From Amphiura filiformis (lineage: Eukaryota > Echinodermata > Ophiuroidea > Amphilepidida > Amphiuridae), in assembly GCF_039555335.1 (NCBI RefSeq), contig NC_092635.1, positions 48,938,052 to 49,002,051 of the forward strand: a DNA stretch of 64,000 bases. The letters run 5' to 3'. The translations under genes were made by a program, and so were the position numbers. The notes under the pieces were generated by a model. That model had not been told where the DNA came from. It worked only from the letters and a program-made list of their open reading frames with translations, and ran no database searches. Within the stretch, counting starts at the first letter, position 1, and the number at the start of each line of letters is the position of its first letter. Positions 44,401 to 53,029 of this stretch are shown piece by piece.

Positions 44401-47400
44401 GATAGGAAACGAGGTACATCCTAGCGGTACCTTATTTCTGATCATAAATAACAAACCGCTTGTCTAGGGTCACTGAAATTGAGTGAAGTAATTGGATTCC
44501 TTGCTATAATATACATAACTTTTGTTACCAGTGTGTTATTAGTTTTCTAGAAAATGCAAAAATAGACACAAATTTATAGAGAAGTGTAGTACCCCTTAAT
44601 CATTTTGAAACCCACACTCCCCCCTGTATATGACTTTAAGTTTACCTATATCTTCCACAATTGGAGTGAGTATTTCAAATGGAAGTTACCCAATTGTCTA
44701 TTTTATTTAAAACTCATACTCCCTCTGTGGGAGACTTTAGCTAAATCTTCCACAGGGGTAGTGTGGAAATTAAATGGAATAGCCCAATATGTTATGTTCC
44801 CCTACTCCTTCACCCAATAAATGTTCCCAAATATTTATCAGTTTTCAGATGTTTAAACTGAATCATCAGATTGTTGATGACACTGAAGCTGTTACCATGG
44901 TAACCAAAGATGTTGTAAGAGAGTTTGCAGAAGATGGAGTTAGTTACTTGGAGCTGAGGAGTACGCCTAGGGATGTGCCACAGACAGGTAGGGTTAATGG
45001 AAAAGATAAATTCGCAGTAGCAGAATGGTCAACTGAAGATCCGTCGGATATCGCTTTTTCAGTGGGAAATGAACTTTGCTGCTTGGATGGTGTCACAATG
45101 AGGTTAGCATTTATTCCGTAATGAAAAGCGTGTTCTGACGGATCTGCACGCGACCGGCCTCGTAGTCCCATAAATCATTTTGATGGTAAGGTAATAGAAC
45201 TGATATTAGGTGATTGTCACACAGTCATTGATGGACTTCATGTATTGGAAATCCAAAAATCTTCCACACCTTTTCCCGGATTTTGGATAAAAATGGTTTG
45301 ATCTGGAATGGTTCAAACTGTTAAATTTTGTTTGAATTCAAAATCTCCCACAGCAGTGGTATGAATATCAAAAATAACCCAATGTGCTGTGGATTATCAG
45401 ACCTAAATCAGCTCATACTAAATACCTCAAAATTGGATACAAAAAATAAGTAGATGGGTGAGTGCCAGTGTCCACTTTAGGCTATTCCAGTTGAATTCCA
45501 CACCCCCCATGCAGAGTCTTAGCTAGAAATTGAGGTTTGCCCGTCATTTGAATAAAATTGCCTGTCCCAATTTGACCTTTAAAACATTTACCAGACATCT
45601 ATAGCCCATTGGGGGTTCAAATATGTGCTGATATGGCCTTGTTCTACAAATTGGGTTTACTAAAAAGGTCAATTAGCTTCTTAAAACATACAATTTATAA
45701 TATAGCATCTGTCAAAGGCATTAATTTTGCCCGTCCCAGGAGTAAACTCCCCGTCTAAAATGGCGGCCAAACGGGTGGCTAGCTAAGACCTTGCCCCCAT
45801 GGAAACAGGGCCTCAGATCCGACGAGAATCACAGAATCGATTCTCATAATGATTCTGGTAATTTGTTGCGAGAATCAACTTCTTTCATTAAATCATGCAT
45901 GCAGTAAGTAAAGCGACTCAGATGGTTTTTGATTCTCGCAAACTGGCATGAAAAAAAAGGGGCCCTGGGAAGACATGACCTTGATCTTCCACACAGGGAG
46001 TATGAATTTCAAATGGGAGTGACTCCATTTGAAATAGACACCTCTACAAGTAGTATGGGAGATTTAATAAGATTAAGGGGTGTATGCATTTCAATTGGAA
46101 TAGCGCATGCTGTGATAATACCTCATCCAGATCATGGAGCGATTACCAAATATGGTGCAATTTTACTAGTCTTATTGCAAGACTGCCCTACCCCAACCCT
46201 AAACCGTAACCCTAAACTACGTAAACGGGGACTGGACTCAACTCTAGCAGGTTGCACCCTATTTGGCAATTATACCCAGATCACAATAGAATGAAAGACA
46301 GGAAACATGCAAAACTTGCCAATTCAACAAGCGCCAATCATATTTTTTTCAATTATTCGATTTATGTTAATGTATTCTAGGTATGACAAAACGGAGCTAC
46401 ATTGAGACAGTACTGAATGCTTTTCAACAATGTCAGGAGGAGGGAATAGATATTATTGTCAGGTAAAAACATTAAGAGGCAAAAATGAGAATAGTGGAAT
46501 TAGTAAATGCTACTGATCTCTGCAATGTGGAGGGCTAACCTCAGTCTTGCATTTCTTGCTTGCTGTAAATGCTACTAACCTCTGCAATGTGGAGGGCTAA
46601 CCTCAGTCTTGCATTTCTTGCTTGCTGTAAATGCTACTAACCTCTGCAATGTGGAGGGCTAACATCAGTCCTGCATTTCTTGCTTGCTGTAAATGCTAGT
46701 ACTAACCTCTGCAATGTGGAGGGCTAATCTCAGACCTGCATTTCTTTCTTGCTGTAAATGCTACTAACCTCTGCAATGTGGAGGGCTAACCTTAGTCCTG
46801 CATTTCTTGCTTGCTGTAAATGCTCCTAAACTCTGCAATGTGGAGGGCTAACCTCAGACTTGCATTTCTTGCTTGCTGTAATAATGGAATCAGTAAATGC
46901 TACTAACCTCTGCAATGTGGAGGGCTAACCTCAGTCCTGCAGTTCTTGCTTGCTGTAATAATGGAATCAGTAAATGCTACTAACCTCTGCTATGTGGAGG
47001 TCTAACCTCAGTCCTACATTTCTTGCTTGCTGTAATAATGGAATCAGTAAATGCTACTAACCTCTGCAATGTGGAGGGCTAACCCCAGTCCTGCATTTCG
47101 CATTTCTTGCTTGCTGTAATAAAGACATCAGTAAATATGCTACTAACATTGAGTGTCCTATGTGATTATGCCTGGCAATGATCTTATCATTATGTAATAA
47201 ATATTATGCTAGATATAAATCTGTGCCATAAAAGAACAGCGTAAGAGATTGAGAGGGGGAAAATGAGAGAGAGATTAAGAGACATTTGGGGTGAGAAATA
47301 GAGAACAAAGTAATTTCTCAGTGTAAGGGTATTATAGACAGGGTTAAATGGATGATAGAGTATGATGTGTTTTCTTTGTCAACAGATTTATCTTGGCTAT

Positions 47401-50400
47401 AGACAGAAGAAACAGTTTAGAAACAGCTGCAGAAACTATCAGATTAGCAGAGGAATACAAGGCTAAGAGTGGAGGCATTGTTGTAGGAGTTGACCTCAGT
47501 GGAGATCCTCTGGTATGAAACAAGCACAAATCCCACCCTACACCCCCACACACCATCCTTGGTAATTGTATTGATTGTAGCTCCATGTCTATTCCCCTGA
47601 CCCTAGCCCCTGAGGCTCTGCCTGCCCTGTGTCCACTTTTATGTGAAGTGTATTATGATCTATGTCCTCAGTTGTAGGCATAGAAAACAGGCATTTGTAA
47701 CATTGCACTCCACTAATGCACATGCTGTGCAGGACCGATAATTCAAGTGCAAACAGTATGTTTCCACACGCTCTTTTTATATGCAATTTTTGACCCTCAA
47801 TTTGGTGTTTGTTGGACAAGATCAGTCAAAAGTAGACAACAAGACTATTTTTGTTGGGCAGGAAAAACCTGCTATGTGTCATTGGCCCCTGAACATGTTT
47901 AAAGCAAAACTGCCTACCCCCGGTATGTAACCTTATGACAGTTTTGTTTTAAACATGTTCAGGGGCCACAAGCACATAGGAGGGTTTTTCTGCTCAATGA
48001 TGCTCTGTTGTTAGGCATGTTGAGTGTTAAGTTTATTTCCTGGCAATATGGTCCATTTAAAATGACAAAATTGTTTGGGGGTTGCCCGATCGTGGTAATT
48101 GGCCCACACTTAACACAAAGTAGGGGGTAGGGCCATTGGGCTCCTGTTCTGGAGCTACTGTATGTTTTGTTTTTTTCAATTTATTTGTAATTTAAAGAAT
48201 AATGTCAACTATATATTTCCAAAAGTATATTCTTTGAATTTGACCTGTTGGCAATTTGAAGTTGTATCAGGCAACTTGAAAGTGTAGCTGCTAAGCTCCC
48301 AAATTTGGTACAGTTGTGCACTTAGTGCATGATAGTTTTTACACATGAAGCACATGGACCAAAGTGTATTTTAAGACGTGGAGGCATTTTGGATATGACC
48401 CCTAGTGACCACTAGAGGAGTCTATTTCCATTGACCATATTCATTCTTTTGCAGGTTGGTGATGCAAGGCAGTTTATTCCATTATTACAGCAAGCAAGAA
48501 CTGCAGGACTGAGGTTAGCCCTCCACATTGCAGAGGTTAGTAGCATTTACTGATTCCATTATTAGGCAATAGAAAGAAATAAGTTTGATCTTTCGATCAA
48601 CCATTGATGCTTGGTTGATCCTTATTATTTTATGAAATCAATTTATTAATTTTGATAACATATGAATCTTAGTATGTTTTGATATTGACCAATATAAATT
48701 TAGCATTAATTCTCATTAATCAGTTTTTAGTTCATTAATAACAAGCATCGAAGCAGATTGATGGTCGATCCAAAGATCGAACAAATTTGTTTCTCATGCC
48801 TTACAGCAAACAAGGAATGCAGGACTGAGGTCTCCCCTGCACATTGCAGAAGTTAGTAGTATTTTTGCAAGCCAAGTCCAACTCACAAGTCCTTTTGTCC
48901 AAGTCCCAAGTAAGTCAAGTCATTTTGAAAAAGTTGCAAGTCAAGTCAAATCACAAGTCATCAAATCACAAGTCAAGTCACAAGTAAGTCACAATTTGTC
49001 ACAAGTCACTACAAGTCTATTCACCAGTTGGTCATGGTGTGATTTGTTGATGGGTATTCAATATGGCGGAAATCAAATTGAGTTTCGGAGTATAGTACTA
49101 ATAAAGTCTGATGCACTAATTACTATAAAAGTGAAGCTTATTATAATTGTATACAATGGTCACATTGGTAGTTCAAGAACAAGTTAAATTGTAAATTATT
49201 CATGAATTCTACGGTACATCCATAAATTTCAAAGTAACCTCAGACTTGCGTTGGTGACAAGTCATTTTTGTCAAGTCCAAGTCCAAGTCATTTTGTCTAA
49301 ATCACAAGTAAGTCAAGTCATTTTGCAAAAGTTGCAAGTCAAGTCACAAGTCCCAAAAATAGTGACTTGAGGCAGACTTGAGTCCAAGTCACACGACTCG
49401 AGTCTACATCTCTGTCATTTACAGCTCACAATTAGTAAATTCAAGCTCTGCACTTCACATATCGTCGCCTGGGTGACAAAACCTTGTATCTCACTTTTTG
49501 GTGATTTTGTAGCTAGCAAGCCAAATTTTTTCTATATCTATCTGCAATAATAAACCCACAGTTACATACAGGGTGTACAAAACACTGTTTATTGACAACG
49601 GAAGGCAGCCATTTGTGCTAATATTTCAAGACAGCAGTGTTCTTTTGCTCTCCTGAACATTCCACTTTTTGGAAACAAAAGGTTTTATCACCCCAGAGAC
49701 GATATGTGCATCTACAGTCTGTGCAATTAGGTTAGAAATTTGATAAATAGTGCAATCGAAATGTACGCATACCAATGTGTGTGTGCAAGAACATGTTTGT
49801 GCATTTTAGTCAGTTCTGAATTTTATATAATAGTAGTTTTATTAGAATCAAGACAGGAATTGTTAGGAATAAAGTGGCGTAGCGTGAGTCATCCCATTGG
49901 GGGAGGCACCGACCATGATTGGGGGGCACTGGGCCTGATTGGTGTGTCCGTAACGCGGAGGTGGATCCAACCATGCCAACACTCTTGTGATTGGTTGTTA
50001 TTTTCATTAGTATCCAAGGTAGTGGGTTTGTGTGGTATTTTGAAATACTATCACGGTCGGATCGCATACAGCGGTTGGCAACTATGTACATTAAATGAAA
50101 TAGTTACAAAGAGATCAGGATGTCGAAACTAGGGTTTGGGCAAGGTGTGGCAACCTCTATTCACAATTTGCTCTAAAATCAGTGTTTTTTTCATACCATA
50201 TTTTGCTCTAAAATCGGATTTGTTATCATACCATTTGTATTATCCTAGAGATGCCATCAAGCAGCAGAGAGTCTGGCATTACTGAACATCCCCACAGACA
50301 GGATAGGCCATGGGACATTCCTACATCGGGTTGAAGGGTCGCAAGAACTGGTGGCAGCAACACAACTTCACAGCATTCCTTTAGGTAAATATTTTGTGCT

Positions 50401-51862
50401 GTTATTTATTCCACAGAGCAAAATTGTTAGGATAGAGGAATGTTTGGGCGAATCATAATTGTTCAGACACAGGCATAGTGTACGAACAGCCAGGTGTTCC
50501 CCAACTGGAACTGACTGTGAGGTCTTTGTCATTCCCTGTTTGCCAGGGAGTTACTCTGATCGAAATTGGCTGTGAGGTCTTGGGTCATCCACTGCATCTG
50601 CCGCACAATTCAGTTTAATATCTGTCATATAAAATATGCACAGCTACAAGAAATACCGTAAAAATTCGCCTAATCACGCACTTGGGCTCCTTTGCCTTGG
50701 GGTACATGCAAATAGAGAGCTCCCTCCTCTGAAATCCCAACAAGAATTACGGTTCCATGCCCTTATTTGCTGGTGGGAATTTTACAGGCGGGTACTTTTA
50801 GGTTGTGCCTAAAATTCCACTTACGTCAAGTGAACCCATAGCGCCATCAGGCGAATCTTTACGGTATGTGCCTTCAAGTGCTAAATAAAATGAAACATTT
50901 GGCTTTTTACTTGCAGAATTATGTCAAACAGCCAACCATATTAGTAAGTCAGTGCCATCATATGATCAGCATCATTTCAAGTATTGGTATGACAAGGGAC
51001 ATCCGTGTGTTTTATGTGTGAGTACCATGTTTTCATTTTACATCACTTTATTCATTAATATGCATGATAAGGCAGATATGAAATGATACGGTCTAGATCA
51101 GTGCTCCAGAATGATTGTGGCACCATGGACTATTACAGACTTTATCAACAGTCAAAGCCCCTGTGCTTAATGCTGTGAATTCTCGCATATTCATGAGGGC
51201 TGAAAAAAGCTGAAAATGCTCAAAAGCACTGAAAAAACAGCGTAAAATTGGAGTAAAATGGCTCAAATTGGGTTGAAAATTAAAGAAAACACATAATTTT
51301 CAGAAAAAAAAAAAAGAGGAAATCAGCTGAAAAAAGTTTCAGGTCTGAATAGGAAACTTTATTTACTGAAGGTACCATGTCAAGAATGCCTAGAAAAGTT
51401 GCTTTTTGCCTTGTAAAAATACCATAATTTGTTGCCATTTTCAATGATTCCTTTTCTCCGATCAACCTTCCTTTTATGGGCTACTAAATCAATCATCAAA
51501 GGAGTTTGATCGACAGTGATGTCAGACGCAAACTTTTTAATTCCGTCTTGGATTATGTAACAACAAGTTCATGCGACATGTGCATGTGTTTCTAAAACAG
51601 GTTTTTCAGGTTGGAAGGGATGTGAAACATCAAATAATTTTTTTATTATGCTTGTATTTTCACTTAACAGACAGACGACAAAGGAGTTTTCCATACCACC
51701 CTAAGCAAAGAGTACCACCTTGCCATGACGACCTTTGACCTTAGCAGGGAGCAACTGTGGCAACTGTCTGAACGGAGCATAGACTACATATTTGCAGATG
51801 ATGATGTCAAGCAAACTTTACATAAACATTGGAGCGATGGGAGGTCAAAACTACTGGTGTAA
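35425..51862 (+). CDS. ADAL: Adenosine deaminase-like protein (N6-methyl-AMP deaminase), 361 aa, nine exons
   Basis: ADAL/MAPDA is a cytosolic zinc enzyme that hydrolyses N6-methyl-AMP, from m6A RNA turnover, to IMP. Exons are 35425-35487, 42356-42513, 44842-44987, 46381-46462, 47386-47512, 48455-48535, 50249-50384, 50917-51017 and 51671-51862 (1086 nt with stop). All phases match. Visible motifs are ELHAHLNGS with metal ligands His24 and His26, EDGVSYLELRSTPR, TGMTK, DLSGDP, LHIAE with metal ligand His216 and catalytic Glu219, DRIGHGTF with His240, VPSYDQHHF, and TDDKGVF with Asp300 and Asp301. Length is close to the roughly 355 residues usual for the family. Every catalytic residue I know for the family is present, so the gene looks functional. 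It is divergent to ULK3. Confidence 0.94.
35735..36325. repeat. Segment present inverted at 57440-58190
   Basis: ATCCTACTATC, AAATTCACTCACCTT, CATTCCTCAAAACTACA, CAAAATGG and AAAGGGTTGGGGATCGCATT occur in the same order on the minus strand of 58190-57440. It lies at the start of ADAL intron 1. No coding role is recognised. Confidence 0.75.
36335..37230 (+). mobile_element. 3' fragment of an L2/CR1-type LINE
   Basis: The translation gives CQVIRITNKK, DSAKYLGVNISKNLSWNHHI and FLQRNLHQCPRKTKEMCYKT. After frameshifts come LDQLQWPTLQERRAQTKVVM and TIRLWNNLPQDLINC, the end of a LINE reverse-transcriptase ORF. It is 5'-truncated, frame-broken and in ADAL intron 1. Confidence 0.85.
37476..37723. mobile_element. 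248-bp MITE with TGACACGATCTGG ends
   Basis: TGACACGATCTGGTCCATGG at the left is exactly inverted at the right, and the inverted match goes on through GGGCCAAAGG. TATG flanks both ends (37472-37475 and 37724-37727). Confidence 0.85.
38350..39190 (+). mobile_element. 3' fragment of an L2-type LINE with diagnostic tail
   Basis: One open frame encodes the reverse-transcriptase C-terminus: NVRNLGVIFDCQMTMTSHIS, LSRIDYGSGLL, LQELHWLRIRERI and APHIWNNLPITIR. The 3' tail TGTAGCGCTATATAAATGCC followed by short ATGT repeats is the type found in L2 elements. It is 5'-truncated but little decayed. Confidence 0.88.
39888..40052. repeat. Foldback repeat in ADAL intron 1
   Basis: TTCGCAGTTTTTAT near 39898 faces ATAAAAACTGCGAA near 40007, flanked by inverted TGCAAA and CCTTC words. 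The centre includes CAATCACGTGACGCAGG. Confidence 0.5.
40338..40686. mobile_element. TTAA-flanked MITE (GGGGGTACTACACCC family), copy 1
   Basis: TTAA lies at 40334-40337 and 40687-40690. GGGGGTACTACACCCCTG pairs with CAGGGGTGTTGTACCCCC. The arms share TATTTTTGCATTTTTCTC and GGGGCAAGGACTACAACTAC. A relative is at 44242-44595. Confidence 0.88.
40915..41230. repeat. Dispersed repeat rich in AAAGACCC
   Basis: Blocks such as AGACCCTTGATTTTGACTGT, TTCAACTAGAAAGCC and AAGACCCACTTTTACCAG recur in the same order at 54960-55330. Two adjacent copies of a 31-bp AAGACCCACTTTTACC unit lie near 41105-41160. Confidence 0.6.
41329..41728. mobile_element. 400-bp hAT-type MITE (CAGGGGCGTCGCTAG ends)
   Basis: CAGGGGCGTCGCTAGG and CTAGCGACGGCCCTG are inverted ends. 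The 8-bp string TGTATGTA is duplicated exactly on both sides (41321-41328 and 41729-41736). TIR and duplication length both fit hAT. Inner text has a CCCCCC-rich right end. Confidence 0.92.
42004..42309 (+). mobile_element. tRNA-headed SINE with L2-type 3' tail
   Basis: The head carries a pol III A box TGGCCGAGCGG (42014-42024) and B box GGTTCGAGCCC (42057-42067), resembling a Leu/Ser-type tRNA. The body is unrelated. The tail AAAGCGCTTTGG and GAGGCGCTGTATAAATACC matches the GCGCTATATAAATGCC tail of the LINE at 38350-39190, so an L2-type LINE probably mobilised it. Its end lies 46 bp before ADAL exon 2. Confidence 0.88.
42356..42513 (+). CDS. ADAL: ADAL exon 2 (metal-binding HAH)
   Basis: The acceptor is TTATTCTTCATGAAAAG and the donor GTTTC|GTAAGT; 158 nt, phase 0 to phase 2. 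It encodes ELHAHLNGSISNETMTKLLA with the two N-terminal zinc-ligand histidines. The pyrimidine tract is modest and lies just after a SINE insertion. Confidence 0.9.
42655..42735 (-). repeat. L2-type LINE or SINE 3' tail, minus strand
   Basis: Read on the minus strand, TGTAAAGCGCCTTGTGG, GCGCTATATAAGAATAAA and (ATT)n form the tail pattern of L2-dependent elements. No body was recognised between 42736 and 43380. Confidence 0.6.
42736..44142. other. ADAL intron 2, mostly unassigned
   Basis: AT-rich. The segment at 43400-43540 (GAGTTTGACAGAGTG and TACACAAAAAT) is a dispersed repeat also seen at 18690-18800. No exon is recognised. Confidence 0.4.
44143..44787. mobile_element. MITE of the GGCTATTCCA family, interrupted
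   Basis: The ends are GAGCTATTCCATTTAAAATC and its near inverse ATTAAATGGAATAGCCCA. Both subterminal regions carry CTACCCCTGTGGAAGATTT. A TTAA-target MITE is nested at 44242-44595. The right end is 55 bp before ADAL exon 3. Confidence 0.8.
44242..44595. mobile_element. TTAA-flanked MITE (GGGGGTACTACACCC family), copy 2, nested
   Basis: TTAA lies at 44238-44241 and 44596-44599. GGGGGTACTACACCCATG pairs with AAGTGTAGTACCCC. It is a relative of 40338-40686, with the same TTTGCATTTTTCTC and GGGGCAAG subterminal words. Confidence 0.88.
44842..44987 (+). CDS. ADAL: ADAL exon 3
   Basis: The acceptor is AATATTTATCAG and the donor ACAG|GTAGGG; 146 nt, phase 2 to phase 1. It encodes FQMFKLNHQ, MVTKDVVREFAEDGVSYLEL and RSTPRDVPQT. 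A second AG seven bases on was rejected because only the first keeps FQMF and the frame. Confidence 0.92.
45478..46108. mobile_element. MITE of the GGCTATTCCA family carrying two insertions
   Basis: The ends are GGCTATTCCAGTTGAATTCC and TTTCAATTGGAATAGC. Inserted at about 45515-45789 is an element with ends GTCTTAGCTAG / CTAGCTAAGAC. At 45806-45967 is one with ends CAGGGCC / GGCCCTG and internal GATTCTCG inverted words. Confidence 0.6.
46381..46462 (+). CDS. ADAL: ADAL exon 4
   Basis: The acceptor is ATGTATTCTAG and the donor GTCAG|GTAAAA; 82 nt, phase 1 to phase 2. It encodes GMTKRSYIETVLNAFQQCQE and EGIDIIV. Confidence 0.92.
46491..47156 (-). repeat. Inverted minisatellite made of the ADAL exon 6/intron 6 boundary, ~9 copies
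   Basis: Read on the minus strand, each unit is CAGCAAGCAAGAAMTGCAGG, ACTGAGGTTAGCCCTCCACA, TTGCAGAG, then GTTAGTAGCATTTA. This is the last ~48 bp of ADAL exon 6 plus its 5' splice site and intron start. The first six units are about 62 bp long; the later ones are about 77-82 bp and add the CTGATTCCATTATTA segment that also flanks exon 6. The array sits in ADAL intron 4, antisense to the gene and about 1.3-2 kb upstream of exon 6. Confidence 0.95.
47386..47512 (+). CDS. ADAL: ADAL exon 5
   Basis: The acceptor is TTTCTTTGTCAACAG and the donor CTG|GTATGA; 127 nt, phase 2 to phase 0. It encodes FILAIDRRNSLETAAETIRL and GGIVVGVDLSGDPL. Confidence 0.92.
47853..47998. mobile_element. Short palindromic MITE (GGGCAGGAAAAACCT family)
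   Basis: GTTGGGCAGGAAAAACCTGC at the left faces GGGTTTTTCTGCTCAA at the right. GGCCCCTGAACATGTTTAAA faces its inverse in the middle. Confidence 0.78.
48455..48535 (+). CDS. ADAL: ADAL exon 6 (catalytic Glu), source of the inverted array
   Basis: The acceptor is CATTCTTTTGCAG and the donor GAG|GTTAGT; 81 nt, phase 0 at both ends, so skipping it would keep the frame. It encodes VGDARQFIPLLQQARTAGLR and LALHIAE, with zinc ligand His216 and catalytic Glu219. The exon end and donor are repeated elsewhere in the gene. Confidence 0.93.
48565..48800. mobile_element. PIF/Harbinger-type MITE between exon 6 and its decayed copy
   Basis: Left end GGCAATAGAAAGAAATAAGT and right end AAATTTGTTTCTCATGCC are inverted, with GATCTTTCGATCAACCAT-like subterminal repeats. 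The TTA duplication (48562-48564 and 48801-48803) is the Harbinger target. Removing it restores the CCATTATTACAGCAA continuity of a tandem exon-6 repeat. Confidence 0.75.
48801..48866 (+). pseudogene. Decayed sense copy of ADAL exon 6 end plus splice donor
   Basis: TTACAGCAAACAAGGAATGC, AGGACTGAGGTCTCCCCTGC and ACATTGCAGAAGTTAGTAG match exon 6 from its Leu-Gln-Gln codons into the intron, with several substitutions. HIAE and a GTTAGT donor survive. It is the second unit of a sense array interrupted by the MITE. Confidence 0.85.
48868..49415. repeat. CAAGTC-rich dispersed repeat
   Basis: Dense irregular CAAGTC, AAGTCAAGTC and CACAAGTC words lie at both ends, around a unique centre (49030-49230). 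It ends GACTTGAGTCCAAGTCACAC and ACTCGAGTC. It may be a foldback or satellite-bearing element; the type is not identified. Confidence 0.65.
49416..50248. other. ADAL intron 6, remaining sequence
   Basis: A possible solo MITE end, AGTGGCGTAGCGTGAGTC, lies near 49872 without a partner. No exon is recognised. Confidence 0.4.
50249..50384 (+). CDS. ADAL: ADAL exon 7 (GHG histidine)
   Basis: The acceptor is TGTATTATCCTAG and the donor TTAG|GTAAAT; 136 nt, phase 0 to phase 1. It encodes ESLALLNIPTDRIGHGTFLH and HSIPL, with catalytic His240. Confidence 0.92.
50654..50866. mobile_element. MITE with TACCGTAAAAATTCGCC ends
   Basis: TACCGTAAAAATTCGCCT pairs with AGGCGAATCTTTACGGTA. The first eight bases equal those of the 32087-33700 element, so they may be related. 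No clear target duplication. Confidence 0.7.
50917..51017 (+). CDS. ADAL: ADAL exon 8
   Basis: The acceptor is TTTTTACTTGCAG and the donor TGT|GTGAGT; 101 nt, phase 1 to phase 0. It encodes ELCQTANHISKSVPSYDQHH and FKYWYDKGHPCVLC. Confidence 0.92.
51330..51550. repeat. Dispersed repeat, relative of 21620-22000
   Basis: It shares GTTGCTTTTTGCCTTGTAAA, TCAGACGCAAACTTTTTAAT and the order of intervening words. It lies in ADAL intron 8. Confidence 0.65.
51671..51862 (+). CDS. ADAL: ADAL exon 9 and stop codon
   Basis: The acceptor is TTTTCACTTAACAG. 63 codons and TAA encode TDDKGVFHTTLSKEYHLAMT and IDYIFADDDVKQTLHKHW. TDD carries the C-terminal zinc ligand Asp and the substrate-binding Asp. Confidence 0.93.
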   Translation, partial: TDDKGVFHTTLSKEYHLAMTTFDLSREQLWQLSERSIDYIFADDDVKQTLHKHWSDGRSKLLV

Positions 51863-52302
51863 TGGGTCAAATTTTGTATTCAAAACAACTCTTTAGACAT
51901 TCTTATAAATTTGACACACTGAACTATATTATAGATCTTCAACTAGATCTAAAAAACATTTGAATTTATATCTTACACTTCCCATAATGCATTTCTCCAT
52001 TTCAATATCTGTACGGATTTGCTCTCCAGTGCAACTTGGGTCGATAGTGATTAAATGTACATCAACGAAAAGAGCACATCCATCTCTTGCAAAATAGGTT
52101 TTTTCTTATTTTTCGACCCATGGTTGGCCAGTCCATTCTCAAAATAAAAATGAAGTCAATCTACATTTAAGTGTCATTTGATGAAATGAGGTGATTTATT
52201 GTGTTGCAAAGGATTCTGGGAGGGATAAGATATCTTCTGTGATACCAAGTTATGCAAAACTTTGTTAGCTACAGTTTGGTAACTCAATAGGTTTGTCTCT
52301 GA

Positions 52303-52308
52303 AATAAA
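52303..52308 (+). terminator. Candidate ADAL polyadenylation signal
   Basis: First AATAAA after the ADAL stop, giving a 3' UTR of about 450-470 nt. Candidate only. Confidence 0.45.
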
Positions 52309-53029
52309 CTAAACTATGTGAAATGCAGGATTTTTTTTTACTGTGTTCTAGTCTACTTTTTCCTTGTTTTTGGCTGCTACCCAGCTATTTATTTTATTTT
52401 TCTGATAACTAATAAAAAGTGTATAAAAAAGGCCCAGTGGGTAAGGATATGCACTAGAATGGAATTCTCATACTTAAGCGAGAAAAATCTTCTTTTGCTT
52501 AAAACTTTCTCAAAATTGCATAAAGTTATTCAAAGTTTCACAAAATAGCTTAGCATTTTCTCAAAATTTCATGAAGTTAACTAAAAGTTTCATAAAATTG
52601 CTTAGTTTCAAAATTCCTCAAAATTGCTCCACTCTGCGTACAACTGCGTAATGTGAGAGTGGATTGCGATAAGTTGCTGAAAATCTTCCATTGTGGTCAG
52701 GCAATTTGAAGAACTTTGGGTCATTGTATGTAACATATAAAATCTTTGAAATGTCTAACATTTTTGGACAATTTGATCAACTTGGGCAATTTCCGCTGTG
52801 ACATGTGGCCTAGTTCATGGAGAATAAGTTGAAGCAGTGATGTAGCCAGGACTTTTTCAGGGGGGGGACAAGGTAAATTTCCAGGGGGAAAACTGATGAA
52901 AATGGTAAAAATGGGCTAAAAATTACAAAAAGACTTCACACAGGGGGGCAGCTGCCCCTGCCCCCTAAGCAGAAATAAGGAAAAGGGAAGGAGTGGAAGA
53001 CCAAAAGGTGACGCCAAAGAAGAAGAAAG

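Noticed and set aside
44849-44987. Alternative ADAL exon 3 start at the second AG (TTTTCAG|ATG)
   Set aside because: It would break the phase with exon 2 and lose the FQMF text expected in this family.
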